Below are positions 22,542 to 37,500 of a DNA stretch of 64,000 nt, in pieces. This DNA is from Pithys albifrons albifrons (taxonomy: Eukaryota > Chordata > Aves > Passeriformes > Thamnophilidae): the NCBI RefSeq assembly GCF_047495875.1, contig NC_092459.1, forward strand, positions 35,931,634-35,995,633, written 5' to 3'. The notes beneath the pieces were generated by a model, which worked only from the letters and a program-made list of their open reading frames with translations, had not been told where the DNA came from and made no database searches. The position numbers and the translations under genes are program-made. The stretch's first letter is position 1, and the number at the start of each line of letters is the position of its first letter.

Positions 22542-25500
22542 CTGTAAAAAAAGTATTTATGTTACTACTAAATCACATGATGCATCTTTTATGGCCAACT
22601 GATGTAATTTATCCTATTTTTCAAATACTTACAACAATTCCTCCCCTGTTAGATTAAAAGGTAATAAAATACTTCAGAGATTAAAAGCTGCAAGTGTTCG
22701 ATGGTAAATCAGATCAAAAGCTGAATACAAAGCAGTTAAATACTTTTGCCCTTTTAGATAAAGTGCTTTAATCCATGAATTACAGGCTAGAAGAGACTAA
22801 GCTTAAGCTTCTGCAATACCAAGTTCCATAAACACTGTCTTTCCTTAGCACTTGATGAGTTTACTGTTAGCACTTTAGTTTTATGTATTTGATGCCTTTC
22901 CAACACTGTCATCTGTAAGCTCCTTAGTGCCGAGTTCAACTTGTATTTGTGCAGCGCTCTAATAAAAGATTCTTTAGCAACTTACTTCATACTATTTCAA
23001 CAAATACTACCAAGACAAAAATCAGATTAAACTCCAGCTGTGCTTCTTGTAAAGTAACTTCTTAGTTGCTCACTAGAGCAACTTCTTAATAGCAGCTAAG
23101 AAAATTAATGAAGCTTATGAAAAAACACTTTTTTCCCCCAGGAAAAAAAGCTTATGAAAAACACCCAGAATTTTTGCTTGATATTACAGCCAAACTTAAT
23201 CAGAACTTTTTAACAGTTTGTCAGCATGAGAACTGTTAGTTTCTCAACAATAAATATAGCAGATGAGTTTTGTATGCCAAAGCAAAGATAGAGGAAGAAA
23301 ACATGAACTACAAAAATAGTCTTCTCCACATAATGCAAAGTAAGGCTTAAGCTTCCTCACTTACTGCACTCAGTCTTCATGAAAAACTTGCAGGTATTTC
23401 AGCTTTCCAGCCAAGGACATCTAACAGTTTTCTTCCCCAACTACCAGATAAAGAACTCAGCTTTCCCAATTCAGGCACTAAATAACTCTCACATACTCCT
23501 TTCTGTCTATGTTTAATCTCATATTGGCTCTAGCTGTCATGTCAAATGGAGACTGCTGTTAGAGATTATCAAGTTGAATCAGAACTGAGATGGAACAAAG
23601 CATCTCTCAGACTCCAAATCTGTCAAGCTGCCAGCTACTTCCCTGGTGGCCAATATCTACAACCATTACCTTACTTAGCCTGTCTGTGGCCTGAAAGCTG
23701 AGGGGTTTTTTAAGTACAAAAGAGGGTAAGAAGCACAGTAGGAAGAAATCGTAGCTCTGACAGACGTGAAAAACTGAAATTGGGCTAAATATCTCTGACC
23801 TCCACAAAAGATAAGGTAGCTGTGTGGCACTACAAAAGACAGGAAAAAGATTTGTATCGGTTTCTCATTCACTGCAGTTGAATACTTCTCCCTTGTTCCT
23901 TTACTTACCCGGGAATTAGGATTGTCCAACACTACGAAAATAACAAAGATATTGGCATTCTGAGCTGCTTGAACTGCTGCTGTCACTCGTTCCTTGCCTT
24001 CCAAGAAGAGGCCTCTTCCATCAGATACGATCAAAAGCAGCTGCGCTGTTTCTGAGCACAAAGAACATTTAAAATTCCACTTAGAGTAACCCATTCAAAA
24101 GGCAAAAAACCCTATTTTGTTGTTTGCCCTGTGGGTATAATTGAAAAAGAAGTATTCCTAAGGTAATTAAGTCTTTGTCAGTTAGAATTCTGTGACTTCA
24201 CATTGTATATATGGGCAGACTTCTCGAACGAAGATTTGGGCAGGGCTCTCCCCACGTGGGTGTGCCCATCCAGCCTGTGCAGTGGATTTTTTAGGTGAGG
24301 CACAGCGTGTGCAGAACTGGCCCCACCGTTTAAGTCCTGAGGTCCATCTGCCACGGCCGAGCGAGCTTGGACAGTGACAGGGAAGTCCTCGGGACTGTCA
24401 CAGCACCCGGTACTGACCGGGGCTGACCCTGCTGAGTATCCGGGATGGGACGGGATGGGACGGCAGGGAGGGCATTTAACTGCCAGGGGATGGTGCCCAC
24501 TGAGACTCGAACTCAGGACCTTGGGATTCAGAGTCCAGAGTGCTCTCCTTTACACCATGGGACCACCCCAGACTTAACATTAAGCTGCAGTTAACAGTGG
24601 GTCAAGAAAGGAAGTACTAGGTAACACCATCGAGAATAACAGAGGAGAGGAACCCACCATTTATCAGTAATATAAACAAGGATGAAGTGCATGGAAAACA
24701 CCTAACGGACTTCGGCATGGCCTTGTCTTTCATGCCTGTTAAGTGCCTAGGATTTAAATACTAGAGTCCAGCCACTAGCTCAGTAAAGCACCTGCTGCTG
24801 CAATGAAACGGAGCCCATCTCTATTCCTCCTGAAGCAGGTACCTACAAGTTCATCTGTATTAGCATTTCACCTTAGACTAAGACGGGGCTTTTGAAACAT
24901 TGTCCTGTTGTTGCCACTTCAACAGGCCACTTCCATCAGAGAACAATCCTGAGCTGCCCACAATGGGTGATTTTTGGAGGAAAGTAAATCAGAAGACTTG
25001 CTTCAAAGGCACAGTCAAGGCAGTCCAAGCTCTACAGGGCATTAAGTCCCTGGCACCAAACAAGCTAGTGTGAAGTAAACCTTCTGAAACATCATACTTA
25101 GCACTGATGCTGAGTTCCTCAGCACCAACCATTTTATGGAGACATTATTTTACCCAAGTTGCCCCCAGAGTCAGAGATACATTCCTCTAAAAGTACATTC
25201 TAATTTAGGTATCTAACATCTTTTAAGTACATAGGAAATCACAGTAATTATAGTCAGGAATGCAAGCCGAAAGATTTATGAAGGGATGCAGAACATACTT
25301 CTGCAGACAGGCCACAAATGTGATAGGGCTTCATCTTTTTACAGAAAGGAGTGATGGATGCTACTGCCTTTTCTCTTGCCAGCTCCCCAATTCTAGGATG
25401 CTGATTGCTGCTGCATCCCAGCCTAGTTCAACAGGACTGGATGCTGCTCCCTCTCTGAGTACTTGTATAGCCTGGTCACCCAATGGCAAAGCAGCTGTGG

Positions 25501-28500
25501 ATTTTAAATCCCAGATTGTCCATTTCTTGGAGTCCTTTAACAAAAACTTATGAAAACTATGGGTGCCTATGTGACAAGCGTTTAACTGTCACAAAGCAGT
25601 TCTCTTTGACTAACTATGGGTCAGATGTGAGGCAAGCAGTCTTCCAGCTTTTCTGGGAAATTCAAGCAGCTCATGACCTAAACTTGCAGCACAGTGAAGG
25701 GCAGGTAGGAGGCAAACTCCCTTCTCAGAACAATGTACTTCTGGATACTTACAGAACTCAAGCTCTCAAGCAAGAGCAGAAGTGCCTGGAGAGTCAAGGT
25801 CCCTAGGAAGGCAGACAGTGCTCTAAACTGTCAATGTCTAAGACTTAAACACAGTCTGGACATGTGAGGTAAATCGAGGCAGCTAAGGTCTGCTTTTTTA
25901 AAAAGCCTCAAACAAAATTTTAGTGTATTACTGACAAATAGGTGTCTCTTGGGTTTTGAGCTAAATTTCAACCAGACACTCCTTTTGACAAAGCAAACCC
26001 CAAAGCAAATCATGTTTCAGTGCTAGGAGTCTTCCTGGCAGGATCCTCCATCGGGACTGTAGTGAGCATTCTGCTGCCGCAGCAGCAAGCACAATAGCAG
26101 AAAAAAGCTCACCTGGATTAATATTCTGAGACAACTGCTGTGCTGCAGCAAACATATTGGCTGATGATTCTAGAAACTGCAGAGGAAACAAAAAGTTTAA
26201 GTTATCTCATAAGAAAAAAATAAACTTAATAATGAAAACATTTTTAAAGAACACATTTCTTTATTTTAAAAAGCTGAGATAGTCTGTCCACCCAGCACAG
26301 ATACAGTCCTTGGCATTTTTTCTATATTAACTCCTGTTTCAAATTTAATAATCTTCAGAGAAGCCTTTGAATTGGATTTTTTTCCAATGCTAGCAAAGAC
26401 ATTGAAACAGTACATTGCTAAAGCAATTAAGGGCATCGTTAAAAATATCCTATTTCCAGGTTGAACTTCTTGGGTTTCAACTTGAAACAAAAGTATCTAG
26501 TTTCATAATCCACGTTAAAATGAAGAACATCAACAGTCAAGTCCTCTCAGTTTTGGTTAATAAAATTGCCATTGAGCTATGGGTCTCCTTTGTTTCCATT
26601 TCATATTAACAGGAGGTCTTATTTGAGTCTCAAAAGGTAAGACTGCAAAAAACTTCCTAAAAGAAGAAAACTTTGCAGCTGTCTGGGAAGTATTAGTATA
26701 GAAAGTTATTTTCTGCAGGAATCGGTCAACTCTGACAAACTAAAACTTCCTCCTCCTACTACTGCAGTGGATCCGTGGCATGAAAAACTCCCAAGTCTCA
26801 CAAACTTTGATGGTGTTCGGCGCTGGGTTACTCAACAGCTTGTACCCAAAATACTGTTTAAGAACTAAAACAGAGAAAGATGAATGCTTAAAATGCTCTT
26901 CCTATTACAAAATTATGACCATTGTATGTCTTCGTTGTCTCAAATATAAACAACTGATAAATGTTACAAAGTGATCATGAAACCATGAAGCTGCTGACAC
27001 CTTGTCTGGAAAAGACTGGCAAACCTAGAGGCATTCTTGTGTACCTGGGCTATTCTTGTTTTCTTCTGCTGAAACTTGCAAAGACGCAATATCCGTGTCC
27101 CGGACTGGTCATTGAACTGCTCGTGGAATGGGTGCAGCAGCTGAACAGTCTCTCCAAAGCTTTAGAAAAGAAGAAAAAGATTACATCACAAAACTGGTAT
27201 TTATGTTCTGCTCTAAAATAGTGGAGAAAAGTCAGTATTTTAAATATACTCACCTACACACAGCAATTTGTCCCACTTCTAGAAGAGTCAGTGCATTTCC
27301 AATAACAGCCAGGGATTCATACGCAAGCTGTTAAAGAAAAAACTTACATCAAAAATAGGATATTAAAAGTCTTACTCAAAGCTCCGTATTAAATATGAAG
27401 AACATTGCTGAAATTACTTATCATCCAGAAAAATAAACTAAGAGATTGCCTATCTTTTTGCCCATTACAGTGATGTGTATTTTCCTTTATTTACAAGGAA
27501 ACACATCTTTTTAATAAATAAAAGCCCTACAAGTGAGCTATGTTGAATGAATATTTAACGCTCCAATGGACTGCATGATTAAGCAAGTTTCATCCTTTTG
27601 TTGGCTACAAAAAGTAATTTTCCAGTGGATATGTACACCTCTGTAAAACCAATTTAACATCTCATCATTTCAGCTAGTTTTCACTGATCTTTTGGTAGTA
27701 AATTTCTTAGGCATGAAGTGATAGAAGTTCAAACACATGGGCCAGAAAAATAGCTGCTTTGGAATTATCAGTCAGACTTTCCAGCAAGCACTTGCCCTAA
27801 ATGAAACAAGTCAGCAACTGACACAGTCATCAACAAGTAGTTTCTTCAGGCTTCTTCCAAGGTTTTATTTTACCTGCTTAGAATGATTGTCAATCATACT
27901 AGAGGAATCATCAATAGCCAAGCAAATCTGGTACTGTCGTTTACTGGGCTTGGTCCTTCGTAGCCAGATCTTGTCTTTTCGGAATTGACTGGCAATATAC
28001 GGGATCACTTTGCGCATGTTCAGCCTCTTCCCTGTTCTGTAGTCTCCCCTGAAAGTTAAGGACAAAAGACATGGTGACAGGAATTATCAACAAATATCTC
28101 ATTCTGGAAATTCCTGGCCTATGCAGCATATAATCAAAAATAAAAATTTTTTTGTAAAATATAACAAACCCAAAATTAATGATTTTAATATTCATATCTA
28201 TAGATAAAAATGTGTCACATTTTTACTGTAAGATGGATATTCAGTGTTTTTAAAACAAGTTTATATCTAGGTGCCTAAAAATGCAAGGCAGACCTTGAAT
28301 TTAGATTCCTTCAGTTTGAAACAAATCTAGATCTCAAAAAAAATTACTTAATGTTAAAAACAAAGTATTTTGACGTTTAACATAATTTTGGATTTAACTT
28401 CAAACCAGATCTTAAGCAGATCTTAAGTTGGTTTGATCACCTGTTGCAGAGGGAAAAAACAAAAGGTAGGAGGAAATATCCTCAGGATGGGTGCCTACTA

Positions 28501-31500
28501 CTATATCACATTTGCATTTCATAAAACAACCCAGTGTTCCCTCACAAAACGATATTAAATGCATTTGTGAACAGGAATAATTACTGTAAAGCAAGAATAA
28601 CAAAGCTGCAGTCTTACAGAGGTTAAAGCTCCCCAAAACCAGGAGTTTAAAGAAACTAGAAGCCTCAGAAAGACTCAACTTACTTCAGTTTGGCTGCCTG
28701 AGTGGGTTCCAGTATGAGTCGCAGCTGTTCACAAAGCTGTTGTGATAGAGGAGCTGTCAGTACTAAATACCTCTGCCACAACTGTGCTGCTTCCTTCTCC
28801 TAAAACATCACACAAAGAAATAAAAATGAATTATGGAAAAACCAAAAAAGTCGGGAAGCACTATCTGGAAAAAGAAAACAAACTTCAGTGTGGGGAGGGG
28901 AAGGCAGTAAACAGGTAGCTACCAGCTAAAACTGTAAGGATGACTCATATGACAATCTGCATTCAACCTAGGATGCTCCTGACTGCTACAAAGCTGCAAT
29001 ATGCAGTGATGTTTTCTCTAGGGGTACACAAAGCACCTTTGGCATTGCTGTTGATACAAGAAGATCTTGTAACAGCCAAGCGCTGATAGCTGGTATTACA
29101 GAAATGCAAGGTGTGAAGTCCTCTACGTTCCCTATTGACCATCAAAAATTAAAATTAATTAAAATTCAGCAAAATTCTTGAGCCTCTACACTGGCAATTA
29201 CATCCAAGAATTAATTCCAAAGATGGTTCACAATTCATGACTAGGACAGTACAGCAAGTATCATGCTCTGTTTTTGATGTTGGCTCAAACTCCACCTCTG
29301 CCACTGAAGGAGATGGCTTCTCTACCATCATTTTGTGGAAGTGGCGTGCCCAGCATTTAACTGCTGGTGACAACTCAACATGGAAGGGACTTGGCAGGAC
29401 TGAGAAAAATGTTTTAGTTATACAAATTTTAGAAATCATTCTCAACAGAGTAACTTCCTGCACATAACACATTCAAAATAAGACCTGAAACATCATCCTG
29501 CTTTAAGAATAATGTATTTCTTGTTCATAAGAAATTAAACATAGTAACAAAAATAGCATCTAAATCATGTGATTCTGAGTATTTAGATTGCAGCTTGCTT
29601 GGCTTCCTCAATGTTTTAGCAGTAAAATAAGATGAAATAAAGCAGTAAAGGATTTTTATGACAGTTTTATGTTAAAATGAAGTCACAAACCTCCTCTGGA
29701 GTTCCAGGCTGCTGTGTCTGCCAAGCTTCCAATTGCCTTTCAAGTTCCTTTCTTAGCTCTTCAGGATCTCTAATGATGTGCTAGAAGTGGAGTTACGAGA
29801 TTTATGAGACAGAAAAATATGTTTACACATCTGGTGATCCCCAAAGCACAGCAAACTATAAAAACATATAAATGCACTGGTTTTATTCTTTTAGACAGAA
29901 AAATACCTGAAAAAAACACTTAAGATCCTAAACCTCCTTTTTTTTTAAATAGCTTCCACGTACAGGAAGGACACATGGATACCTCCCCACAAATACTTCC
30001 ATATGTGGCATAACATAGACAAAAACTAGGAACATCTGTGCCACCAACACTGAATATAAGAAAATACAGGACTTCAAGATAAAAATCAATGAAATGATCT
30101 CGACAAACACCAGCTTTAAAAAGAATATAATGGAGATCAAACCATTAAACACTACCTATCTAGTATGTTCCAAAATATGGTACAGTTCATTTACAGATTT
30201 TTAAAAGCTTTATTCAAACCACTTGAAGGATTGAATGACATCTTCCTCTTTACCTGCCAGCAAATAGTATTTCATAAGCCATTTCCTTAAAGGACACCTT
30301 AAGGTGATGGTTCTCTTACTTTCATTGTGCTTTCAGTGACAAGCTCTGCTCCTGACTTATAAAACTATGGTTTAGCCAAACAGCAATATATGGTCTGCAT
30401 AACCGGCAAGGTTATGGATTAAGGAAAATAAGCCCATGATTGCAAACTCAATGGTCACAATAACTTCTCATTGTCAAAATACATCAGCTATCCCGTTGTC
30501 ACCTACTGTAGGTTTAAGGAAGAAAAGAAGAATATGCAATCAGGGGACTTGTTTCCTTTCCCTTTCGCTGAAAGGTGAGAACCTGCACTTTTCCCCCAGG
30601 AACATCTCTCCCTCCTCTTGAACTGGTGCAGCAAGAGCTCCCCCTCCTGTTCCACGTTTTTAATGTCCATTGGAAAAAAACCAGGAGAACACTTGCATTC
30701 AAGCTGCCTTTTTCCAAAGAGCTGCAACATTTGGCATTAAGATCGAAGCTGGCACACAATCCTTTACGTGTTATGCATAGAAACAGCGAAGTATCGCCCT
30801 CCAAGTATGTACTCTGGACACAATACTATATAAATGAAAGGTCAGTACTAAAAAATAAATCAGACACTGAAAATATTTTTCTTATGTACCACCAACTGAT
30901 TCTATACCTTAGGTCTCTATGATAAAATGTGTTTTTTCACAACCAACAGTTCACACTGGGAAACTATGAGTGTCACATGAAGCTCTAGGATTTTCTAAGT
31001 TACAATAATTTTTTTTCAATTAGGACATTCACAAAAAGCTCAAAAGGTTCTACAATACTTGCAACCCCAGCTTTTATGAGGTAGTAATAGATTGTGATGA
31101 ATTAAATGAGGTGAAGTCTTTGTCCACAGCATGGTGTTTTAAAGTCACTGATCCCTAGCTCTCTCATGATTCCGAACCCTTACATTGTCTTCAGGCTACA
31201 CACCCTTGCCCATCGCTTTCCACTCTACCCAAGCATTTGATCTGCAGATTCATCTGAGCAAAGCAGTTCTTTTCAGTTAGAAAAACAGAAGCGTTTTGAA
31301 AACTGACATGGGAAGAGGTTCCATCCTAAGGATGGGGAGGACTTCTCATTTTAAAGGCATTTTTCAGCTGCTCGTACAACAGTTAGTTTTGTGTTACTTT
31401 TCATTCTGCTATTAAATAATAGCGAGCTACTGAATTGTTTGAAGACAAGTAATTTTAAACTTTTGCCTGCACAGAGCTCCATTAACACAGGTCAAGTAAA

Positions 31501-34500
31501 ACCATCTGATTCTACTACTGTATGTTTAAGATGAGCGCGGTCCCATGATGTAAAGGAGAGCACTCTGGACTCTGAATCCCAAGAACCTGAGTTTGAGTCT
31601 CAGTGGGGCTGTCCCCTGGCAGTTCAATGTCTCCCGGCCGTCCCATCCTGTCAGATCTCGGATGCTCAGCAGGGTCAGCCCTGGTTAGTACCAGGTGCTG
31701 TGACAGTCCCGAGGACTTCCCTGTCACTGTCCAAGCTCGCTCGGCCGTGGCAGATGGACCTCAGGACTTAAACGGTGGGGCCAGTTCTGCGCACACTGTG
31801 CCTCACCTAAAAAATCCACTGGGCAGACTGGAAGGGCACACCCACGTGGGGAGAGCCCTGCCCAAATCTTCATTCACAAAGTTTGGCCATACTATACTAT
31901 GTTTAAGATGATAGACTGGGTATCATACCTGGGGAGTGTCCATCAAAAACTGATGGGCTGTATGTATGGTCGAATCCTTGTTTCTCTCTGGCTTCTCTTC
32001 AGTCACCTTTGGTAGCTTCTCTGTGGCAGAGTCATTGACATCCTCTGAGTCAAAAGTCTGAATCTCTGACTCCACATCACCTGGTCCTACAACCACAAAA
32101 CTAGTTACTTACTTTGTGGATCACACATCACACAAGAAGGAATATTGTATCTTGAGTCTTTTATGAAGCATCTCAGAGGCTATGCAGTGCAGCCCAGACA
32201 TAACTTTTTTTAAGAAAAGTGTCCAAATTTTAAGACATTTAATTCTAGGAATAGAATGAATACATCTTGCAACTCACTGGAACAGATAAATATGCATTTT
32301 CTGAAGGAAATGGTTTTTCTCTCTTATAACCTTCTTGCCAAATGAGCAAAGTAACAATGAACAGATCCTTAACACCTGAAAATTACTTTGGTGAAATACC
32401 TTTTTTTGAGCTTCATAGCCTCTCGGACAGAATGTGACAGGAAGTGTGAAGTCATTGTAGAACATTCAGAAAAACATCATTTAAAAAAATGGCAATCTTT
32501 TCTTAATTTCTTAACTCAATTTACAAATAAAGGAATACACTAAAGATTTTCTTTTATTATTGTTTCTACTATACTACACTGTTTAACAAATGATTTTTAA
32601 AGATTTACTTTAAAAGAAAAGAAATATGACATTGTAGGAGATGTTTCAGAGGTTCTAGTTTTTCAGAACCTACTATTAGAGAGAATCATGTGGTAAACCA
32701 AATAGACTGATTACATGCACACCTGTACCATAAAGCTAATGAGTCTAGCAAGAGATTTAAGTGATTAAACCTGAAGGGAGTGGGAGGCAAGAATGTAGGC
32801 TTGTAAGAGTTGTCTCCCTGTGTGTTGAGAAGAAAAATGCTCAGAATTCCAAGCTACAGTGTCATTTACTTAGATTCACCAAAATTAAATTTTTGTGTTG
32901 CAATTGACAAGAGATACTTTTATCTTGCTTAGTTTGTGTGTGAGGGCTACATGGCTGACAAGTCAGACATGTCTTCTCATCTAACAACCACCTGCATCCA
33001 ACAGCCAGTTTCTGTTAGCAGCCTTGTTTTCTTTTGTTTCATTCCCACTTAAGAAAGAAAGCAGTGGGACAGTGACAGTTTGGCACTACCTCACCAGATG
33101 TATTTCAGACCAGCTCCTGAACTTCTTGCTGTTTTTTTTTCCAGAAGTTATTAATAAAAAAGATATCTGGTGCTGATGGTGGCGACACTGGAATATGTTG
33201 CTATATGCCAATTAATTAAGCCAATTGGCATTGTGTTAAACAGCAGGGAAGTGTACGCTTTTTATTTCTTCAAAGTGGTGGATAAAGATTAGGACCATTA
33301 ACTTGAAAGAAAGCAGCAAACCTCTCTGTCACTCAACCATTTAGCAATTCAGCAAGGCTAATGGTAGTTACCAGGCAGAAGTAAGAATACTGCTGCAGAA
33401 AAATCAAGTAAGCGCAGACATTTTAGTCTTATGGCATATCTTATGACAGATGAGTCTTATGAAACTCATCCATTACATGCAAATATAAATACCTGCATGT
33501 ACATTTAAAGATCGGCATTCAATGTATATTTAGAATGTTTTTTAAGTTAATGTACCAGGAGGTTTAGTGGCAGTAGATTTCTTTTTTTCTGGCTTCAGCT
33601 CTTCTGTGTCTACTGCTCTGAGATCCTCATCCTGCATTTCTGTTTCCATAGCTGCATCTTCAGAATCTCCCTCTTCCTTTTCTTCAAGAGGCATAATAGG
33701 TTTCTCTTGCTCCTTGCTAGCTACATCTGTACAAAGACAACAATACTTATTAGGGGGAAAGTGGAAGAAGTAGTCAAGTTACAAATAAAATGTTGCATTC
33801 TGAGGGCACTGTGTTACCAGTTTCAGTGAACTTCAGAAGAAATCTGAGCTATTGTCTCAGAACTCAGTTTTATTTTTCACTGTGCTGTCCTGTGTTGTCA
33901 GTGAGCTCTTGCCCTGAAAACCTGATTAACTGAAGTAAGATTTGGAGAGAACATATTTTAAATATGTTTATTAAGCTAAAATCCATTTTATTAGTCAATT
34001 CAGTATTTTCAAAAATATTAGTTAGTTTGAATCTGACTGCCAAAGAGTAACATTTATCATAGGGAAATGGTGCTGCATCTTTAAACAAAGGAAAGATTGT
34101 TAAATATAACTTTAAAAAGCAAACAGGGGAAACTACAACAAATCAGAGTGTTTCAGGATTTGATTCTGCAATAACTCTTTACACTCAGAAATGCCACCAT
34201 ACCGTATGTCTGTGCATCATAGTGTTCAGAGCTTTGTTTAATATGCTCAAATGCATCAGCCTCCTCCATGTTTTGTTTAGGCCGAGTTGTATCCTGCTTT
34301 GCATCACTGCTGGATTCTATGGTTCTCAGTCGCTTGTGGACATGCTCATTGTGATCACCCATGGAGCGCTCATTGTCTGCCTGGCCGGGCTTCCTCTTGA
34401 AACTCTGAAAAAAGAGCATGTTAATACCATGAACTTCAAGTGAGGTATAACCCAGCACTAATGAGAACACTGTTCCAACAAGAAGAAACTGAGTCCTGCC

Positions 34501-37500
34501 TATCTGTTGGTTAATATTAAGACATTTAAATAAAAATTTTAAAAAAATTAAAAACAGATGAACCTGGGTATTTTTTCTGCTTTGCTTCTGGGAAGCCATC
34601 CGGGCCATGCGTGTGGACTCATGGCCTTCTGACTGGTTTGCACTTGAAGCTCCAGTTCCACTTTCCTGAAAAAAAAAAGAAAGAAAAAATTTGACTGTAA
34701 CTGAAAATACCAAATACAATAAGCAAATTTCAGAAGTTCAACTGCCATGTTCTGCTACCTTGTGTTGTGAAAGACAGATGGCTCAAGTAGGTATTATTCT
34801 TATGGAGAACAGATGAGCCAATTCTGCAGCCTAACTTACCTTTATAGCAGTGAACTCAGGGTATCTACACAGCCTTCTATTTTTTCAGTGAATTTATAAT
34901 GGGTATAAACTGAATCTTATACATAATTCTTTAGAATTATGGCAGCAGTTCCTTGGCTGTAACTCAAAAATGTATTCACAAATATAGCATTTGTAACTTT
35001 GACACTTCTATGTAATTTACCTCTTTAGACTGGTCTCTTTCTGAAGCCTCTCCAGCCAACTCAACAGCACTGTCACTCTGTAGGTTTTCTTGCCCAGTCT
35101 GCCCTTGTGTTTCATGTTCCATTCTTTTGTCGGCCTCAGGAATCTGTTCATCCATCTCTGAATCATCTTTACCATCTTCTTCCTGGAATAACGATTACTT
35201 TAACATTCTAAAAAAATTGGGAAGCAGGTATTGTGGAAAGACATTTAAAGAAGAATTCGGTCATCGGGCACAGTCAGGACAGGATCACAAAGGGAAAGTC
35301 CTATTTAACTGATTTGATATCCTTCTGTGATGAGGTCACCAGCCTAGTGGATGAAGGGAAAGCAGTGGTTGTAGTTTTTCTGGATTTTAGTAATGCTTTT
35401 GATACTGTCTGCCAGGGCATCCTTATGGATGAGTGGATTCAGTGTGCTGGGTAAATGGCAGGGCTCAAAGGGTTGTAGTGAATGAGGCTGAATCTGGCTG
35501 GTGACAATCACCAGTGCTGTTCCTCAGGGCTCAGCTCCAGGACTAAGTCCTGTTCAAAATATTTATCAATGATCTGGATAAAGATGTTGAATGCACTATT
35601 AGAAAGTTTACAAGATGATACACCTGGAAGGTGCTGTTGACTCTTCTGAGGGACAGAGGCCTTGCAGAGTGATCTAGACAGACTGGGGAACAGCGCTATG
35701 ATTAATGGGATGAAATTGAAGGATTCTGCACCTAGGATGGAATGCTGGGCACAAGTGGGAGAGGAGTGGCTGAAGAGCAGCCCTGCAGAACAGGATCTGG
35801 GGGTGCTAAGCAACAGCAGGTTCAATGTGAGTGAGCAGTGAGCCCTCGCAGCCCAGAGGGTAATCCCTCTCCTGGGTACATCAAACACAGCAACAGCAGG
35901 TGGTCAGAAGAGGTGCCTGTCCTGCTTCAGCATTGATGCAGCCTCACCTTGAGCATTGTGTGTAGCTCTGGGCTCTGCAATTTAAGAAGGATGTGAAGGT
36001 CCTTGAATGTGTCCAAAGGACTGCAATAAAGCTGGTGCAAGGGCTGGAAGCAATGTCCTGTGAGGAATGGCTAAACTTTAGGTTTGTCTGGTTTGGAGCG
36101 GAGAAGGCTGAGGAGCAACCTTATTGGTCTCTACAGCTTCCTGAAGGGACATGGAGAAAGAGGTCCTGATCTCTTCCCCTGGTACCCAGCTCTTATCTTG
36201 ATGAAGATTCTCACTAACATCTATGTAATGTCAAATTTGTTTTGGAGTATCACAGAAGACCATCGATTTCTTAAGTCTTATATAAGGTAATTAAAACAAC
36301 AAAAAAAAAATCAGGCTTTTATTTATTACTCTCTACCTGAGGTTGAAGGCCTTGGTCACCTGCAGGGATTCCCTTATCTTCAGTAGATTCATTTTTTTTC
36401 TCGTCAGGTGGCTGTGACTCTTCCTCCTCTTCTTCTCCTGCATCCTCAGTGTTCTCTGCATTTTCTTCTTGATCATGAGCATCTTTGTCCCCTTCACCTT
36501 CCCTCTCCTCTTTATCTTCAGAAATGCCTTCTTCAGCTGCTTCTGTATCTTGATTACCTCCCTCTGTCTCACCGGTATCCTCTTCATTCTGTTCTTCTGT
36601 CTTCTCTGCCTCATTTAAATCCCCAAGTTTATCATCTATTTCAAAATCATTCTCTTCTGGATTAAAACAAAATCAGAACAGTGTATGAAAATTTCAGTGG
36701 AGACAGTGAATATTACAGATATTTGGAATAAAACTGCACAGTCTATAAAAATAAATCTTACAGTACTGAGAGTTCTATACACAGAATCTATGTTTTTTCT
36801 ATTGCAAGATGATTCCTTTAAGTTAAAATTGGTTTCTAACTAACAATACAGCAAGATGAATTTCTATTCATTTCCTTTAACCCGATATTTCTGAGGGCCA
36901 ATTGACTTAAGAGTACAAATACTTGTAAGTATAACTGTAAGAAAAACCAAAACCACAAAAACAATTGGACAATTAGATAAGAACCTTCCAGCATAAGTTA
37001 GGGTCTATCACTTGGATAACATGATTAAGCCTGCTCCACAGAGTTCATGAAAGGGAAGTAAAGGAAAATGCTGTAATGTTGAGTTCTTATCTGGTCTACA
37101 TTTGATATGTTGCTATTTTGATACATAGAAATGGATATGCAGCTTCTTGGTGGTTATACAGAATCCTACCACCACCTCTCTTCTTTCTATATAGAGAAAA
37201 ATGGCTCATTATCTCACTGTCCCCCCTACTTCCACTTGGCTTTCATCTAGGAATCTTCAGAGCCATTTTTTTCAGCTGTACCTTCATCTTCTTCCTCCTC
37301 ATCACTCTTCTCATCATTCTCTAGATTCAAATTATCAGGAAGGTCCAAAGGTTCAACTTCAGGCTCCTTTTCTTGCTGGCCATGATAAGGATCTACTTCA
37401 TTCTCATCATACTCACGCTGTCAGGAAAAGAATCGGGGGGAAAAAATAACAGGCATGTGATAAGTGGGAGGAAGGGCAAAGATAAGAAGTAAGATTTTAT

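Noticed and set aside
24497..24564. Functional tRNA-Gln gene (also at 31539-31608)
   Set aside because: The acceptor stem ends do not pair well, no T terminator follows, and the tRNA-like part runs into a 5S segment and SINE body in both copies.
36408..36665. 85-residue plus-strand Leu/Pro/His-rich frame
   Set aside because: It is the antisense shadow of the acidic MDN1 exon 36337-36656.
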